In this document: positions 8,943 to 18,349 of the stretch, piece by piece
How the letters are laid out: every line of letters starts with the position of its first letter
Numbering within the stretch: the first letter of the stretch is position 1
Source of the DNA: Alistipes sp.
Lineage (GTDB): Bacteria; Bacteroidota; Bacteroidia; Bacteroidales; Rikenellaceae
Assembly: GCA_017937805.1 (NCBI GenBank)
Contig: JAGBCX010000017.1
Coordinates: 22,370-86,369 of the forward strand
Direction of reading: 5' to 3'
DNA: 64,000 bases
The notes under the pieces: generated by a model
Database searches by the model: none
What the model saw: only the letters and a program-made list of their open reading frames with translations
Told to the model about the DNA's origin: nothing
Position numbers and translations under genes: made by a program

Positions 8943-8976
8943 TTTGTACAACTGATGAACAAACCGACTATATTTG
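8943..8976 (+). promoter_or_regulatory. promoter for pdxB
   Basis: TTTG at 8943-8946 and TATATTTG at 8969-8976 with a 22-bp spacer, slightly long. Transcription from about 8981 passes the in-frame ATG at 8955 by, which supports the start at 9015. Confidence 0.55.
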
Positions 8977-9014
8977 TACTAAATTTTTGCAATTTACTCT
9001 ATAAAAATTCAGAT

Positions 9015-10010
9015 ATGAGGATATTGGTCGATCGTGCAATTCCGTTTCTGCAAGGCGTCTTGGAGCCATTTGCAGATGTGGCATATTTGAATGACAAAGA
9101 TTTTACAAATGAGAGTGTCCGAAGTGCCGATGCTCTTATTATCCGTACCCGTACACGCTGCGACAAGGCTCTGCTCGAAGGCTCGCAAGTGCAATTTATT
9201 GCAACCGCCACAATCGGCTTTGACCATATCGACCTCAACTACTGTCGAGCGCACAATATCGCGGTTTCAACCTCGGCAGGCTGCAATGCACGAGGTGTTT
9301 TACAGTGGGTGGCAGCCGCTTTGTCCCTACTCGCCAGGCACGAAAATTTCTCGCCCGAGGAGCGCACTTTGGGCATTGTCGGTGTGGGCAATGTCGGCAA
9401 ATTGGTCAAAGAGTATGCCGAACACTGGGGCTTTCGCACAATCTGTTCGGACCCTCCACGCGAAAGACGCGAACATCTCGGTTTTGTGTCGCTCGAAGAG
9501 GTTTTACGAAGTGCCGATATTGTCACTCTGCATACGCCACTCGACCACTTGACACACCATTTGATAAACCGAGAAAACATCGCTCTCCTCCATTCGGGCG
9601 CAACGCTTATAAATGCCTCACGAGGGGAGTGCGTGGCCACAAATGCCACAAAGCGCAACGACTTGACCTACATCACCGATGTATGGGAGTATGAGCCAAA
9701 TATTGATGGCGACTATCTCGCGAAATCGCTCGTTGCAACACCTCATATTGCAGGCTACTCGGCTCAAGGTAAGGCGAATGCCACAGCATTGGCGGTACAG
9801 GCTTTGGCTCGGCATTTTAACCTTCCACTCAAAGAGTGGCAACCTGCCGAAGTTGCAACCGTTACTCCGCGACCTATCTCGTGGGAGGAGATGTGCGCAA
9901 CAATCGAACAATATTGCGACCTCGCGACCGAGAGCCATACACTCCGCAATAACCCCGAACTATTCGAGCATTTGCGCAATAACTACCACTACCGAGAGGA
10001 GTATTTTTAA
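9015..10010 (+). CDS. pdxB: 4-phosphoerythronate dehydrogenase
   Basis: PdxB oxidises 4-phosphoerythronate in the DXP-dependent route to pyridoxal phosphate. The 331-aa protein begins MRILVDRAIPF, as family members do, and shows the D-2-hydroxyacid dehydrogenase order: catalytic-domain start, ATIGFDHID, the NAD-binding GIVGVGNVGKLV, then HTPLDHLTHHLI, INASRGE and TPHIAGYS, where His of the last motif is the catalytic acid. The longer frame from 8955 overlaps the promoter. The C-terminal dimerisation domain looks short. The gene has its own promoter and is followed by pyrD. Confidence 0.9.
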   Translation: MRILVDRAIPFLQGVLEPFADVAYLNDKDFTNESVRSADALIIRTRTRCDKALLEGSQVQFIATATIGFDHIDLNYCRAHNIAVSTSAGCNARGVLQWVAAALSLLARHENFSPEERTLGIVGVGNVGKLVKEYAEHWGFRTICSDPPRERREHLGFVSLEEVLRSADIVTLHTPLDHLTHHLINRENIALLHSGATLINASRGECVATNATKRNDLTYITDVWEYEPNIDGDYLAKSLVATPHIAGYSAQGKANATALAVQALARHFNLPLKEWQPAEVATVTPRPISWEEMCATIEQYCDLATESHTLRNNPELFEHLRNNYHYREEYF

Positions 10011-10011
10011 A

Positions 10012-10036
10012 AGCTGAGAGTTGAGAGTTGAGAGCT
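10012..10036. repeat. heptamer array, unit GAGAGTT
   Basis: About three units of GAGAGTT/GAGAGCT between AGCT ends, directly after the pdxB stop. One of five intergenic arrays in the window with a 7-bp period. Confidence 0.7.
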
Positions 10037-10050
10037 AAAATGTAATTTTA

Positions 10051-10078
10051 ATTCTGCATTTTGCATTCTGCATTCTAC
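10051..10078. repeat. heptamer array, unit ATTCTGC
   Basis: Four units ATTCTGC, ATTTTGC, ATTCTGC, ATTCTAC in front of pyrD. The last units overlap the expected -33 region of the pyrD promoter. Confidence 0.7.
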
Positions 10079-10094
10079 ATTTTTTATATCTTTG
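10059..10094 (+). promoter_or_regulatory. promoter for pyrD, very close to the ATG
   Basis: TATCTTTG at 10087-10094 is a strong -7 box. The TTTTG at 10059-10063 gives a 23-bp spacer, longer than usual. Only 7 bp separate the -7 box from the ATG at 10102, so the mRNA should have almost no leader. Confidence 0.55.
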
Positions 10095-10101
10095 CACCGC
10101 A

Positions 10102-11175
10102 ATGCGCAAGATTTTACACCTCATAACAACACTTTTTGGAGCCGAGCGAGCACACTCGTTCTCAATTTTGTTGCTCCGTATTGCCGATAAAATACCATTG
10201 GCAAAGTGGTTTATGCGTAAAATTTATGCCGTTGAGGACAAGGCATTGGAGCGCGAAGTATTCGGGCTCCGTTTCCGCAACCCGATAGGCATTGCAGCCG
10301 GCTACGACCGTAATGGCGAGGTTTTCAGACCACTGTCGGCACTCGGTTTCGGCTTTGTTGAGATAGGAACCGTAACTCCTCGCCCACAACAAGGCAACCC
10401 GAAGCCCCGTGTATTCGCTCTGCCCGAAGACAACGCCATACTCAATCGCATCGGTTTGGCATCTAAGGGTTTAGAGATCGTTATTGAGAATGTTCGTAAA
10501 GGACACGAAGGCATAATCCTCGGTTGTAACATCGGCAAAAACACCGTAACGCCACCCGAAGAGGCGGCAATGGACTACCTGCGAGTATTTCGTAATCTCT
10601 ATCAGTATATCGACTATTTTGCTGTAAATGTGAGTTACAACACCACACACAAGCAGTATGTACCCCGTACTCGCGAGAGCATAATGAAGATTCTCGAACC
10701 ACTCTTCGATTTCCGCCGAGGACAGAATCAATATCGCCCGATATTACTGAAAATATCTCCCGATTTAACCAACGAGGAGATAGACCTCATGACAGATATT
10801 ATGGTCGATACTCCGCTTGATGGAATTATCGCCACCAATGCGACAACCCGACCTCAAAACCTGCAAACACCTCAGGAGGAGTTGCGCAAGGCGGGTATCG
10901 GAGCAGTCAGTGGCTCACCGCTTACCGAACGAGCAATCGAGGTTGTGCGCCGAGTATATGAGCGATGCAACGGCACCTACCCTATCATCGGCGTAGGTGG
11001 TTTGATGACGGGTGAGGATGTAAAACGCATGATGGAGGCAGGAGCGACACTTGTGCAGGTATATACGGGATTCGTCTATAACGGAGCAGGCTTTGCAGGC
11101 GACCTCTGCAAATCGCTTCTTACACCCGAAACTCCTTCAGATACATCTTCTGAAACAACTGATATTCAGCAATAA
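10102..11175 (+). CDS. pyrD: dihydroorotate dehydrogenase (quinone, class 2)
   Basis: PyrD oxidises dihydroorotate to orotate and passes electrons through FMN to quinone at the inner membrane. The 357-aa protein has the class 2 N-terminal helical extension, NPIGIAAGYDRNGE, FGFVEIGTVTPRPQ.GNPKPR, KISPDL, ATNATTRP, SGSPL and GVGGLMTGEDV...GATLVQVYTGFVYNG. The catalytic loop is unusual: where most class 2 enzymes have NVSSPNT, with the second Ser as the base, this one reads NVSYNTTHKQY near residues 181-191. The DNA at 10627-10650 confirms it. Either another residue serves as the base or the family branch differs. cinA follows 3 bp later. Confidence 0.88.
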   Translation: MRKILHLITTLFGAERAHSFSILLLRIADKIPLAKWFMRKIYAVEDKALEREVFGLRFRNPIGIAAGYDRNGEVFRPLSALGFGFVEIGTVTPRPQQGNPKPRVFALPEDNAILNRIGLASKGLEIVIENVRKGHEGIILGCNIGKNTVTPPEEAAMDYLRVFRNLYQYIDYFAVNVSYNTTHKQYVPRTRESIMKILEPLFDFRRGQNQYRPILLKISPDLTNEEIDLMTDIMVDTPLDGIIATNATTRPQNLQTPQEELRKAGIGAVSGSPLTERAIEVVRRVYERCNGTYPIIGVGGLMTGEDVKRMMEAGATLVQVYTGFVYNGAGFAGDLCKSLLTPETPSDTSSETTDIQQ

Positions 11176-11178
11176 ACA

Positions 11179-12414
11179 ATGAAAGCGACAATTATAACAA
11201 TAGGTGACGAGATATTGATTGGTCAAATTCTCGACACCAATTCGCGCTATATATCTCGCGCTCTGAATGCTCACGGCATCGCTGTAGCCGAGCGCACCTC
11301 AATAGGCGACAACCGCACCCAGATAGTCAAAACCCTCGACCGTGCGTTATCGCAGAGCGAGATAGTTATTATCACGGGAGGTTTGGGTCCGACAAAAGAT
11401 GACATAACAAAGCATACGTTATGCGAATTTTTCGGCTCGACACTTCGCTACGATGAGGTCGAAGCGGAGCATATCCGCACCCTGTTGGAGGCGCGAAACA
11501 TCGCCTTCAATGACCTCAACCGAGGTCAGGCAATGGTGCCCGAGTGTTGCACCGTTCTGCACAATGCACACGGCACAGCTCCGGGCATGTGGTTTGAGCA
11601 AGAGGGGCATGTCGTGATATCCCTTCCCGGCGTTCCTTTCGAGATGCAACACCTCATAGATGAGGAGGTTATGCCACGACTAAAAGCTCGTTTCGAATTG
11701 CGCGAAATAGTGCATCGCACAATGATAACTTTCGGCATTGCCGAGTCTATATTGGCTGAGAAAATATCCGCTTGGGAGGAGGCTCTGCCTGAATATCTGC
11801 ACCTCGCCTATCTCCCTGCTCCAAACGTTGTTCGACTCCGTCTGTCGGCTTACGAAGTCGAAGGCAAAGAGGTGAGCCGAGAGATTGACTCACAATTCGA
11901 GAAGTTGCACACGATTATCCCCGACAATATCGCAGGTTTTGAAGATGCTTCGGTCGAAGAGTTGGTGCATAACATCTTGATTAACAAAGGCGAAACTCTT
12001 GCGGTTGCTGAGAGTTGCACGGGTGGAGCAATAGCTTCGAAATTTACGGCACAAGCGGGTGCTTCGGCATATTTTCTCTGTGGCGTAGTGTCGTACAGCA
12101 ATGAATCGAAATGCAATGTTTTGGGCGTTCAGATGTCCGATATTGCGCAATATGGCGCTGTATCTGAGCAGGTCGCCAAGGCTATGGCGCAAGGAGCAAG
12201 AGTCATTTCAGGGGCGAATTTTGCCGTTTCAACCACTGGCATTGCCGGCCCAACCGGTGGCTCCGCCGAAAAACCCGTTGGTACCGTTTGGATTGGCATA
12301 GCCACCCCTACGAAGAGCTACGCCGTACTAAAGAATTGTGGCACAGACCGTTCGCAAATAATCTCTCGTGCTACAGCATACGCGATAGCGATGTTGTACG
12401 ACGAAATCAAGTAA
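11179..12414 (+). CDS. cinA: CinA family nicotinamide-nucleotide amidohydrolase
   Basis: The protein (411 aa) has the full two-domain layout. The N-terminal MoaB/MogA-like domain (residues about 1-170, with GDEILIGQILDTN, GGLGPTKDD and GVPFEM) is associated with pyrophosphatase activity. The C-terminal PncC-type domain (about 260-411, with AVAESCTGGAIAS, YFLCGVVSYSNESK and TTGIAGPTGG) deamidates NMN in pyridine nucleotide salvage. It starts 3 bp after pyrD and ends before a terminator-like hairpin at 12440. Confidence 0.92.
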   Translation: MKATIITIGDEILIGQILDTNSRYISRALNAHGIAVAERTSIGDNRTQIVKTLDRALSQSEIVIITGGLGPTKDDITKHTLCEFFGSTLRYDEVEAEHIRTLLEARNIAFNDLNRGQAMVPECCTVLHNAHGTAPGMWFEQEGHVVISLPGVPFEMQHLIDEEVMPRLKARFELREIVHRTMITFGIAESILAEKISAWEEALPEYLHLAYLPAPNVVRLRLSAYEVEGKEVSREIDSQFEKLHTIIPDNIAGFEDASVEELVHNILINKGETLAVAESCTGGAIASKFTAQAGASAYFLCGVVSYSNESKCNVLGVQMSDIAQYGAVSEQVAKAMAQGARVISGANFAVSTTGIAGPTGGSAEKPVGTVWIGIATPTKSYAVLKNCGTDRSQIISRATAYAIAMLYDEIK

Positions 12415-12439
12415 AAAACAAGCACATATCGACATGTAC

Positions 12440-12475
12440 AATAGGGACAATTATATTGTCTCTATTCGTTTTGTT
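12440..12475 (+). terminator. probable terminator behind cinA
   Basis: Arms AATAGGGACAAT (12440-12451) and ATTGTCTCTATT (12455-12466) pair with one G-U and a 3-nt loop; a T-rich stretch follows. It overlaps the -33 word of the next promoter, so it separates the cinA unit from the efflux operon. Confidence 0.65.
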
Positions 12476-12500
12476 TTATCGTCTTTTTTGTGTAACTTTG
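12470..12500 (+). promoter_or_regulatory. promoter for the RND efflux operon
   Basis: TTTG at 12470-12473, 19 bp, TAACTTTG at 12493-12500. The predicted leader is about 45 nt. No repressor gene lies next to the operon. Confidence 0.7.
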
Positions 12501-12549
12501 CGTGGATTTTAAAAAACGGAATACCAAAATTCTACTAAAACACAATAAC

Positions 12550-13683
12550 ATGACAAAAAAATTACTATTTGGCTTGATGGTATGTATCGCCTTGAGTTCA
12601 ACCTTCGTTGGTTGCAAGGAGGAGACTACCAAAACAAAACAGACTCGTGAGTACAATGCGATGATTCTTGAAACCGCATCTCGCAAGCTCGCTTCAACCT
12701 ACTCGGCAACAATCCGAGGAAAGCAGGATGTCGATATCCGCACAAAGGTGGAGGGTTACATTACCGACATCAAGGTAAAGGAGGGTTCTATTGTTAAACA
12801 AGGACAGACCCTCTTTGTTATTGATCAGGCTCAATACTTGGCTGCCCTTGCAACCGCAGAGGCAAAAGTTGAGGTAAAACAGGCGTTGGTCGAGGCATCA
12901 CAGCTATCTGCCGCAGCAAAAGAGGTCCTCTTCGAGCAGGATATCGTATCGGAGTTTGACCTCCGTATGGCTCGCACAAACCTTGCAGCTTCAAAGGCTG
13001 AACTTGCACAAGCAAAGGCAGACGAGCTTACCGCAAGCAACAACCTCGCCTACACGCTTATCAAGAGTCCGGTAGACGGAGTTGTAGGTACTCTTCCTTT
13101 CCGTGTAGGTACCTTTGTAAGACCTTCGGAATCTACACCTATCACCACTGTTTCTGACAACTCGGAGATGTACGTCTATTTCTCGTTGAGCGAGAGCCAA
13201 GTTCTCTCTCTCAAGCGTCAGTATGGTGCGCTCGAGAATGCATTGCAGGAGATGCCGGATGTTGAGTTGCAGTTGAGCGATGGTACCATCTACTCGGAGA
13301 AGGGCCGTATCGAGGCTATCTCGGGTATCATCGATCCAACCACCGGTTCGGTTACCATTCGCGCCAAGTTCCCTAACAAAAAGCGCCTTCTTATCTCAGG
13401 AGGTTCGGGTACAATCATCTTACCTCACCGCCAGGAGGGCTGTGTGGTTATTCCTCAGCACGCAACCTACGAGGTACAGGACAAGGTGTATGCTTACAAA
13501 GTGGAAAACGGCGTAGCAAGAGCTAAGATTATCGGCGTATTCGAAATCAGCAATGGCAAGGAGTACATCGTACAGTCGGGACTTATGGAGGGTGATACAA
13601 TCATCGTTGAAGGTATCGGAATCTTGCGTGACGGTGTAAATGTCAAGATCAAGGATATCGTAACCCTAAAGAAGAAGAAGTAA
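12550..13683 (+). CDS. RND efflux periplasmic adaptor (membrane fusion) lipoprotein
   Basis: An AcrA-type adaptor of 378 aa that links the inner-membrane pump to the outer-membrane channel. The lipoprotein signal (SSTFVGCKEE, Cys near 22) anchors it. The biotinyl/lipoyl-like halves are visible (DIRTKVEGYITDIKVKEGSIVKQGQTLFVID and later TLIKSPVDGVVGTLPFRVGTFV) with an alpha-helical hairpin rich in Ala and Glu between them. Start 12550 was chosen because it gives the signal peptide; the longer frame from 12502 begins 2 bp after the -7 box. The pump gene follows after 21 bp. Confidence 0.92.
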   Translation: MTKKLLFGLMVCIALSSTFVGCKEETTKTKQTREYNAMILETASRKLASTYSATIRGKQDVDIRTKVEGYITDIKVKEGSIVKQGQTLFVIDQAQYLAALATAEAKVEVKQALVEASQLSAAAKEVLFEQDIVSEFDLRMARTNLAASKAELAQAKADELTASNNLAYTLIKSPVDGVVGTLPFRVGTFVRPSESTPITTVSDNSEMYVYFSLSESQVLSLKRQYGALENALQEMPDVELQLSDGTIYSEKGRIEAISGIIDPTTGSVTIRAKFPNKKRLLISGGSGTIILPHRQEGCVVIPQHATYEVQDKVYAYKVENGVARAKIIGVFEISNGKEYIVQSGLMEGDTIIVEGIGILRDGVNVKIKDIVTLKKKK

Positions 13684-13704
13684 TCCTAAAAGCAGTTTTG
13701 AAAG

Positions 13705-16700
13705 ATGAATATTAAAACATTTATCGATCGTCCGGTACTCTCGACCGTAATTTCGGTTATTATCGTCATCGGAGGTCTTATAGGATTGGCAGCGTTGCCT
13801 ATCGAGCGATATCCGAATATCGCTCCGCCAACGATTTTCGTGTCGGCATCTTACCCGGGAGCAAGTGCCGATACCTTCCAGAAGAGTGTTATCGTTCCAC
13901 TCGAAGAGGCTATCAATGGTGTGGAGAATATGACCTATATGTCATCGACCTGTACAAACAATGGTAGCGGTAGTGTGAATGTATATTTCAAGCACGGCAC
14001 AAGCCCCGATATGGCTGCTGTGAATGTGCAGAACTGCGTTTCGCGTGCAACGCGACAGCTCCCTTCTGAGGCTGTCGAGGCGGGTATCACGGTAAGAAAG
14101 CGTCAGACGAGTGTCTTGGAGCGTGTTGCTATCTATAGCCCAAATGGCTCGTATGACCGAACATTTATCGTAAACTACATCAAGATTAACCTCGTACCTG
14201 CTATCTCCCGTATTCCGGGTGTAGGTGATATTGAGGTGCGTGGTTCGGACTACTCGATGCGTATCTGGCTTAAGCCCGATATTATGGCGCAATACAAGCT
14301 CGTACCAAAGGATATCACCACTGCCGTAGGTGAGCAAAACCTCGAATCGGCCGCAGGTTCGCTCGGTGAGAGTTCGGATCAGACTTTCCAATACTCTATG
14401 CGCTACAAGGGCCGTTTGGAGAATATCAGCGAGTTTGAGGATATCGTAATTCGCGCCCTTCCGAATGGTGAGGTGTTGCGTTTGAAAGATGTTGCAACTA
14501 TCGAGTTAGGAAACCAATCATACCAATACCAATGTGAGGTTAATGGTTGTCCGGGAACAGAGTTCGTAATCTATCAGACTCCCGACTCAAATGCTACGGA
14601 GGTTATCAAGGGCATCGATGCCTTCCTCGAACAGGCAAAAGAGGACTTTCCTGTCGATTTGGAGATGGTTGTATTGGAGAGTACCAACGACTTCCTCTTT
14701 GCCTCTATCTACAACGTAGTTCGTACGCTTATTGAGGCTATCATCTTGGTAACACTCGTTGTATTCCTCTTCTTGCGCGACTTCCGTTCGACTATGATTC
14801 CGCTTATCGCAACAATCGTGTCGATTATCGGAACATTCATGTTCCTCTTCCTCTTTGACTTCAGTATCAACCTCCTCACCTTGTTTGCATTGGTGCTTTC
14901 GATTGGTGTGGTTGTAGATGATGCTATCATTGTGGTGGAGGCAGTACACACCAAATTCGATGCAGGATACAAATCTCCATACCACGCTACTGTAGATGCG
15001 ATGGGTGGTATCACCTCCGCGATTGTAACCTGTACGCTCGTATTTATGGCGGTATTTATCCCAACATCGTTTATGGGCGGTACTTCGGGAGTATTCTACA
15101 CTCAGTTTGGTATCACAATGGCCGTTGCGGTAGGTATCTCGGCGTTGAACGCTTTGACACTATCGCCTGCATTGTGCGCAATGTTCCTCAAACCAAAAGA
15201 TGAACACGGAAACGAAACAAATGTTTCATTCGGTCGCCGTATCGGCATGGCTATGGACTCATCGTTCGAGGCTGTACGCAAGAAGTATCTGCGCGGTGTA
15301 ACCTTCTTCTTGCGTCATCGTTGGATTAGTTGCATCTTGTTCGTAGTTGCAGCAGGATTGCTCTACTACTTTATGACTACAACCAAGACAGGTTTGGTGC
15401 CTCGCGAGGATATGGGTACTATCAACATGAAGATTACCACCCCTCCGGGAACTTCACTTTTGCAGACCAAGAAGATTCTCGACCGTATCGACAATGACAT
15501 CTTGAAAGATATGGAGGAGGTACGAGCATACAGTAAGATGGCCGGTACGGGTGATGCATCGGGTCCTTCGTATGGTAGTTTCAACTTCCGACTCAAACAT
15601 TGGGACGAGCGTAAGGGCAAAGAGCATAGCGTTGAGGCTGTTCAGGAGCGAATCAAGCAGTATGCAAGCACGTTTAATGAGGGTACAGTAACGACCTCAA
15701 CCCCTGCAATGATTCCGGGCTTCGGTGCTGCCGGAGGATTTACCCTCTATCTGCAAGACCGCAAGGGAGGCACTATCGAGGAGTTGTACGATGTTACAAT
15801 GGCTTTGATTAACGGATTGAGGGAGCGTCCTGAGATTGGCTCGGTATATACCGCATTTAAGCCTCACTTCCCTCAGTATCAGATTACCGTAGATGCTGTG
15901 AAGTGTAAGCGTGCCGGAACAACAACAAAGGAGGTACTGCAAGTTCTCAGCGGCTACTATGGAGGTACAATGTCTACTCGTTTCAACAAGTTTACGAAAC
16001 TCTATCAAGTACGTATTCAGGCACACCCTGACTACCGCACCGACAAGCAGTCGTTTAACAATATCTTCGTGCGTATCGGCGAGGAGATGGCTCCTATCAG
16101 TCAGTTCGTAACACTCGAAAGAATCTATGCTCCGGAGCGTATGCAGCGATTCAACATGTTCCCTGCAATCAGTGTTGCAGGTCGTGCAGCCGAGGGCCGC
16201 TCTTCGGGCGAGGCGTTAAATGCTGTTGCCGAAGTTGCCAAGGAGGTTTTACCGGTTGGATATGGTTACGACTACGCAGGTATTGCTCGCGAGGAGCAGT
16301 CGAGTAGCAACAATACAGTCATTATCTTCGCTATCTGTATCTTGCTTATCTACCTCATTTTGGCAGGTTTGTACGAGAGTTACATGGTTCCGCTGGCGGT
16401 AATTCTTTCGGTACCATTCGGATTGATGGGTTCGTTCCTTTTTGCGAGAATGATGGGTGTCGAGAATAACATATACTTGCAGACCGGTCTGATTATGCTT
16501 ATCGGATTGTTGTCGAAGACCGCTATTCTGATTACCGAGTTTGCAGGTGAAAACCGCGCCAAAGGAATGAGTATAGCCCGTGCAACATACGCAGCAACAA
16601 AGGAGCGTTTCCGTCCTATCTTGATGACCGTATTGACCATGGTTATCGGTATGATTCCATTGATGTTCTCAACGGGCGTAGGTGCAAACGGAAACACCAC

Positions 16701-16833
16701 TATCGGTACAGGTGTTGTTGGAGGTATGGTTATCGGAACATTGGCATTGCTGTTCGTATTGCCTGTTTTCTTCACCTTCTTCCAGTGGTTGCAAGAGAAG
16801 ATTAAACCAATTAAAACTATCGAAAAGGAGTAA
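13705..16833 (+). CDS. RND multidrug efflux pump (HAE1/AcrB type)
   Basis: An inner-membrane proton-driven transporter of 1042 aa, the normal AcrB length. It starts with MNIKTFIDRPVLSTVISV and has the first membrane helix, the PN1/PN2 porter parts (IERYPNIAPPTIFVSASYPGAS), the helix-4 segment with the proton-relay pair of aspartates (LSIGVVVDDAIIVVEAV), and the second repeat (LIMLIGLLSKTAILITEFA and GTGVVGGMVIGTLALLFVLPVFF). The spread of charged residues fits a drug or bile-salt exporter rather than a metal exporter, which is inference. It is the middle gene of a three-gene tripartite system. Confidence 0.95.
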   Translation: MNIKTFIDRPVLSTVISVIIVIGGLIGLAALPIERYPNIAPPTIFVSASYPGASADTFQKSVIVPLEEAINGVENMTYMSSTCTNNGSGSVNVYFKHGTSPDMAAVNVQNCVSRATRQLPSEAVEAGITVRKRQTSVLERVAIYSPNGSYDRTFIVNYIKINLVPAISRIPGVGDIEVRGSDYSMRIWLKPDIMAQYKLVPKDITTAVGEQNLESAAGSLGESSDQTFQYSMRYKGRLENISEFEDIVIRALPNGEVLRLKDVATIELGNQSYQYQCEVNGCPGTEFVIYQTPDSNATEVIKGIDAFLEQAKEDFPVDLEMVVLESTNDFLFASIYNVVRTLIEAIILVTLVVFLFLRDFRSTMIPLIATIVSIIGTFMFLFLFDFSINLLTLFALVLSIGVVVDDAIIVVEAVHTKFDAGYKSPYHATVDAMGGITSAIVTCTLVFMAVFIPTSFMGGTSGVFYTQFGITMAVAVGISALNALTLSPALCAMFLKPKDEHGNETNVSFGRRIGMAMDSSFEAVRKKYLRGVTFFLRHRWISCILFVVAAGLLYYFMTTTKTGLVPREDMGTINMKITTPPGTSLLQTKKILDRIDNDILKDMEEVRAYSKMAGTGDASGPSYGSFNFRLKHWDERKGKEHSVEAVQERIKQYASTFNEGTVTTSTPAMIPGFGAAGGFTLYLQDRKGGTIEELYDVTMALINGLRERPEIGSVYTAFKPHFPQYQITVDAVKCKRAGTTTKEVLQVLSGYYGGTMSTRFNKFTKLYQVRIQAHPDYRTDKQSFNNIFVRIGEEMAPISQFVTLERIYAPERMQRFNMFPAISVAGRAAEGRSSGEALNAVAEVAKEVLPVGYGYDYAGIAREEQSSSNNTVIIFAICILLIYLILAGLYESYMVPLAVILSVPFGLMGSFLFARMMGVENNIYLQTGLIMLIGLLSKTAILITEFAGENRAKGMSIARATYAATKERFRPILMTVLTMVIGMIPLMFSTGVGANGNTTIGTGVVGGMVIGTLALLFVLPVFFTFFQWLQEKIKPIKTIEKE

Positions 16834-16834
16834 G

Positions 16835-18220
16835 ATGAAAAAGATTCTCTTAATATTAGGTATTGCAACTCTCTTTACAAGTTGCTCTATATACAAGAAA
16901 TATAGCCGTCCTGAGGAGATTTCGACTGATAAACTCTACGGCAATATAGAGAAGGCCGACACTACGACTATGGCAGACATCTCGTGGCGAGATTTCTTCA
17001 CCGACAAGTATCTGCAGGGCTACATCGAGCAGGGCTTGAAGAATAATATCGACATGCAACTTGCTGCCGAGCGAGTATCGCAAGCGGAGTTGGCATTGCA
17101 GGCTGCTAAGTTGGCATTTATCCCTTCATTCGGCTTTGAACCACAAATTAGCTCGAGTACTAACACATCATTCGCCTACACCTTGCCTATTAAGGCGAGT
17201 TGGGAGATTGATATCATGGCTCGCAACATCAACGCAAAGCGTCGAGCCGAGGCATCGTTGGAGTACAACAGACTCTATCGCCGTAGCGTTCAGACTGCTC
17301 TCGTATCGGCTATCGCCAACAGCTACTACACACTGTTGATGATTGATGCCAAACTCCGTATTTCGCGCTCTACATCTGCCAATTGGAAAGAGAATGTCCG
17401 TACAATGAAGGCGATGAAGGAGGCGGGTATGACCAATGCCGCATCTATCTCACAGACCGAGGCAAACAGCTGTTCGATTGACGCATCGTTGCACGACTTG
17501 GAGTACCAGCTCGTACAGGCACAAAACGCTTTCGCTCTGTTACTCAATGTCACTCCACAGGATTTCCCTCGTGGCGAGTTAAACAGTGTAGACTTCAAGC
17601 AGGAGTTGCTTGTAGGAGTTCCTGCACAGTTGCTCTCACACCGTCCTGATGTGCAGCAGGCCGAGTACAATCTGCAACTTGCATTCTACAACACCAATAT
17701 TGCTCACGCGAACCTCTACCCTTCGCTTACCATCTCAGGCGATGGAGCATTTAAGGGAAGTCCTGCAGATTGGGCGTTCTCGTTCTTGGCAAAGTTGGTA
17801 CAACCAATATTCAATGCCGGTAGCAATCGCGCAAACTACAAGATTGCACAATCGCAACAACGCGAAGCGGTATTGAATTTCCACCACAAGTTGTTGGAGG
17901 CCGGTAACGAGGTTAATACCGCATTGGCTCAGTGCCGTTCTGCTCGCAGCAAAACCGACTTGCGTATTCGCCAAATCGACAACTTGGAGAAGGCGGTTTA
18001 TAGTACTCGTCAGTTGATGAGCCACTCGGAGGCGACCTATTTGGAGGTCTTGACAGCGCAGCAGTCGTTGCTTTCGGCTCGCTTGTTGCAGGTTTCGGAC
18101 CGCTTCGAGGGCATTCAGGGTGTTATCAACCTCTACCGTGCATTGGGTGGCGGAGTTGATACAAGCGTAGAGCCTGCTGTCGAAAAGAATCCAATCTTCA
18201 AGAAAAGTCGCAAGAAATAA
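16835..18220 (+). CDS. TolC/OprM-type outer-membrane efflux channel lipoprotein
   Basis: The outer-membrane factor (461 aa) completes the tripartite pump. MKKILLILGIATLFTSCS gives a lipoprotein signal. Two repeats of the NodT/OprM family follow, with long alpha-helical stretches (AAERVSQAELALQAAK; LLSHRPDVQQAEYNLQLAF; LEAGNEVNTALAQCR) and SWEIDIMARN between beta segments. The start at 16835 is 1 bp after the pump's stop codon; a longer frame extends into the pump gene and has no signal peptide. A terminator lies 17 bp behind it. Confidence 0.93.
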   Translation: MKKILLILGIATLFTSCSIYKKYSRPEEISTDKLYGNIEKADTTTMADISWRDFFTDKYLQGYIEQGLKNNIDMQLAAERVSQAELALQAAKLAFIPSFGFEPQISSSTNTSFAYTLPIKASWEIDIMARNINAKRRAEASLEYNRLYRRSVQTALVSAIANSYYTLLMIDAKLRISRSTSANWKENVRTMKAMKEAGMTNAASISQTEANSCSIDASLHDLEYQLVQAQNAFALLLNVTPQDFPRGELNSVDFKQELLVGVPAQLLSHRPDVQQAEYNLQLAFYNTNIAHANLYPSLTISGDGAFKGSPADWAFSFLAKLVQPIFNAGSNRANYKIAQSQQREAVLNFHHKLLEAGNEVNTALAQCRSARSKTDLRIRQIDNLEKAVYSTRQLMSHSEATYLEVLTAQQSLLSARLLQVSDRFEGIQGVINLYRALGGGVDTSVEPAVEKNPIFKKSRKK

Positions 18221-18236
18221 GCCTTTCGACATGATG

Positions 18237-18275
18237 ATATATAGGCGACCTTCAAAAAGTCGCCTATATATATTT
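18237..18275 (+). terminator. intrinsic terminator of the efflux operon
   Basis: ATATATAGGCGAC (18237-18249) and GTCGCCTATATAT (18259-18271) form a perfect 13-bp stem with a 9-nt loop, followed by AT-rich DNA. Confidence 0.8.
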
Positions 18276-18334
18276 ATAAGGTACACCTACATTTTTTTGT
18301 AGAGATATCAAATCAATATCGCAATAGAATTTGT

Positions 18335-18342
18335 ATCTTTGC
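18335..18342 (+). promoter_or_regulatory. -7 box for the MATE gene, adjacent to the ATG
   Basis: TATCTTTG ends 7 bp before the ATG at 18350. No clear -33 word is present at the usual distance. If it is used, the transcript is leaderless or nearly so. Confidence 0.5.
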
Positions 18343-18349
18343 AGTCGCT

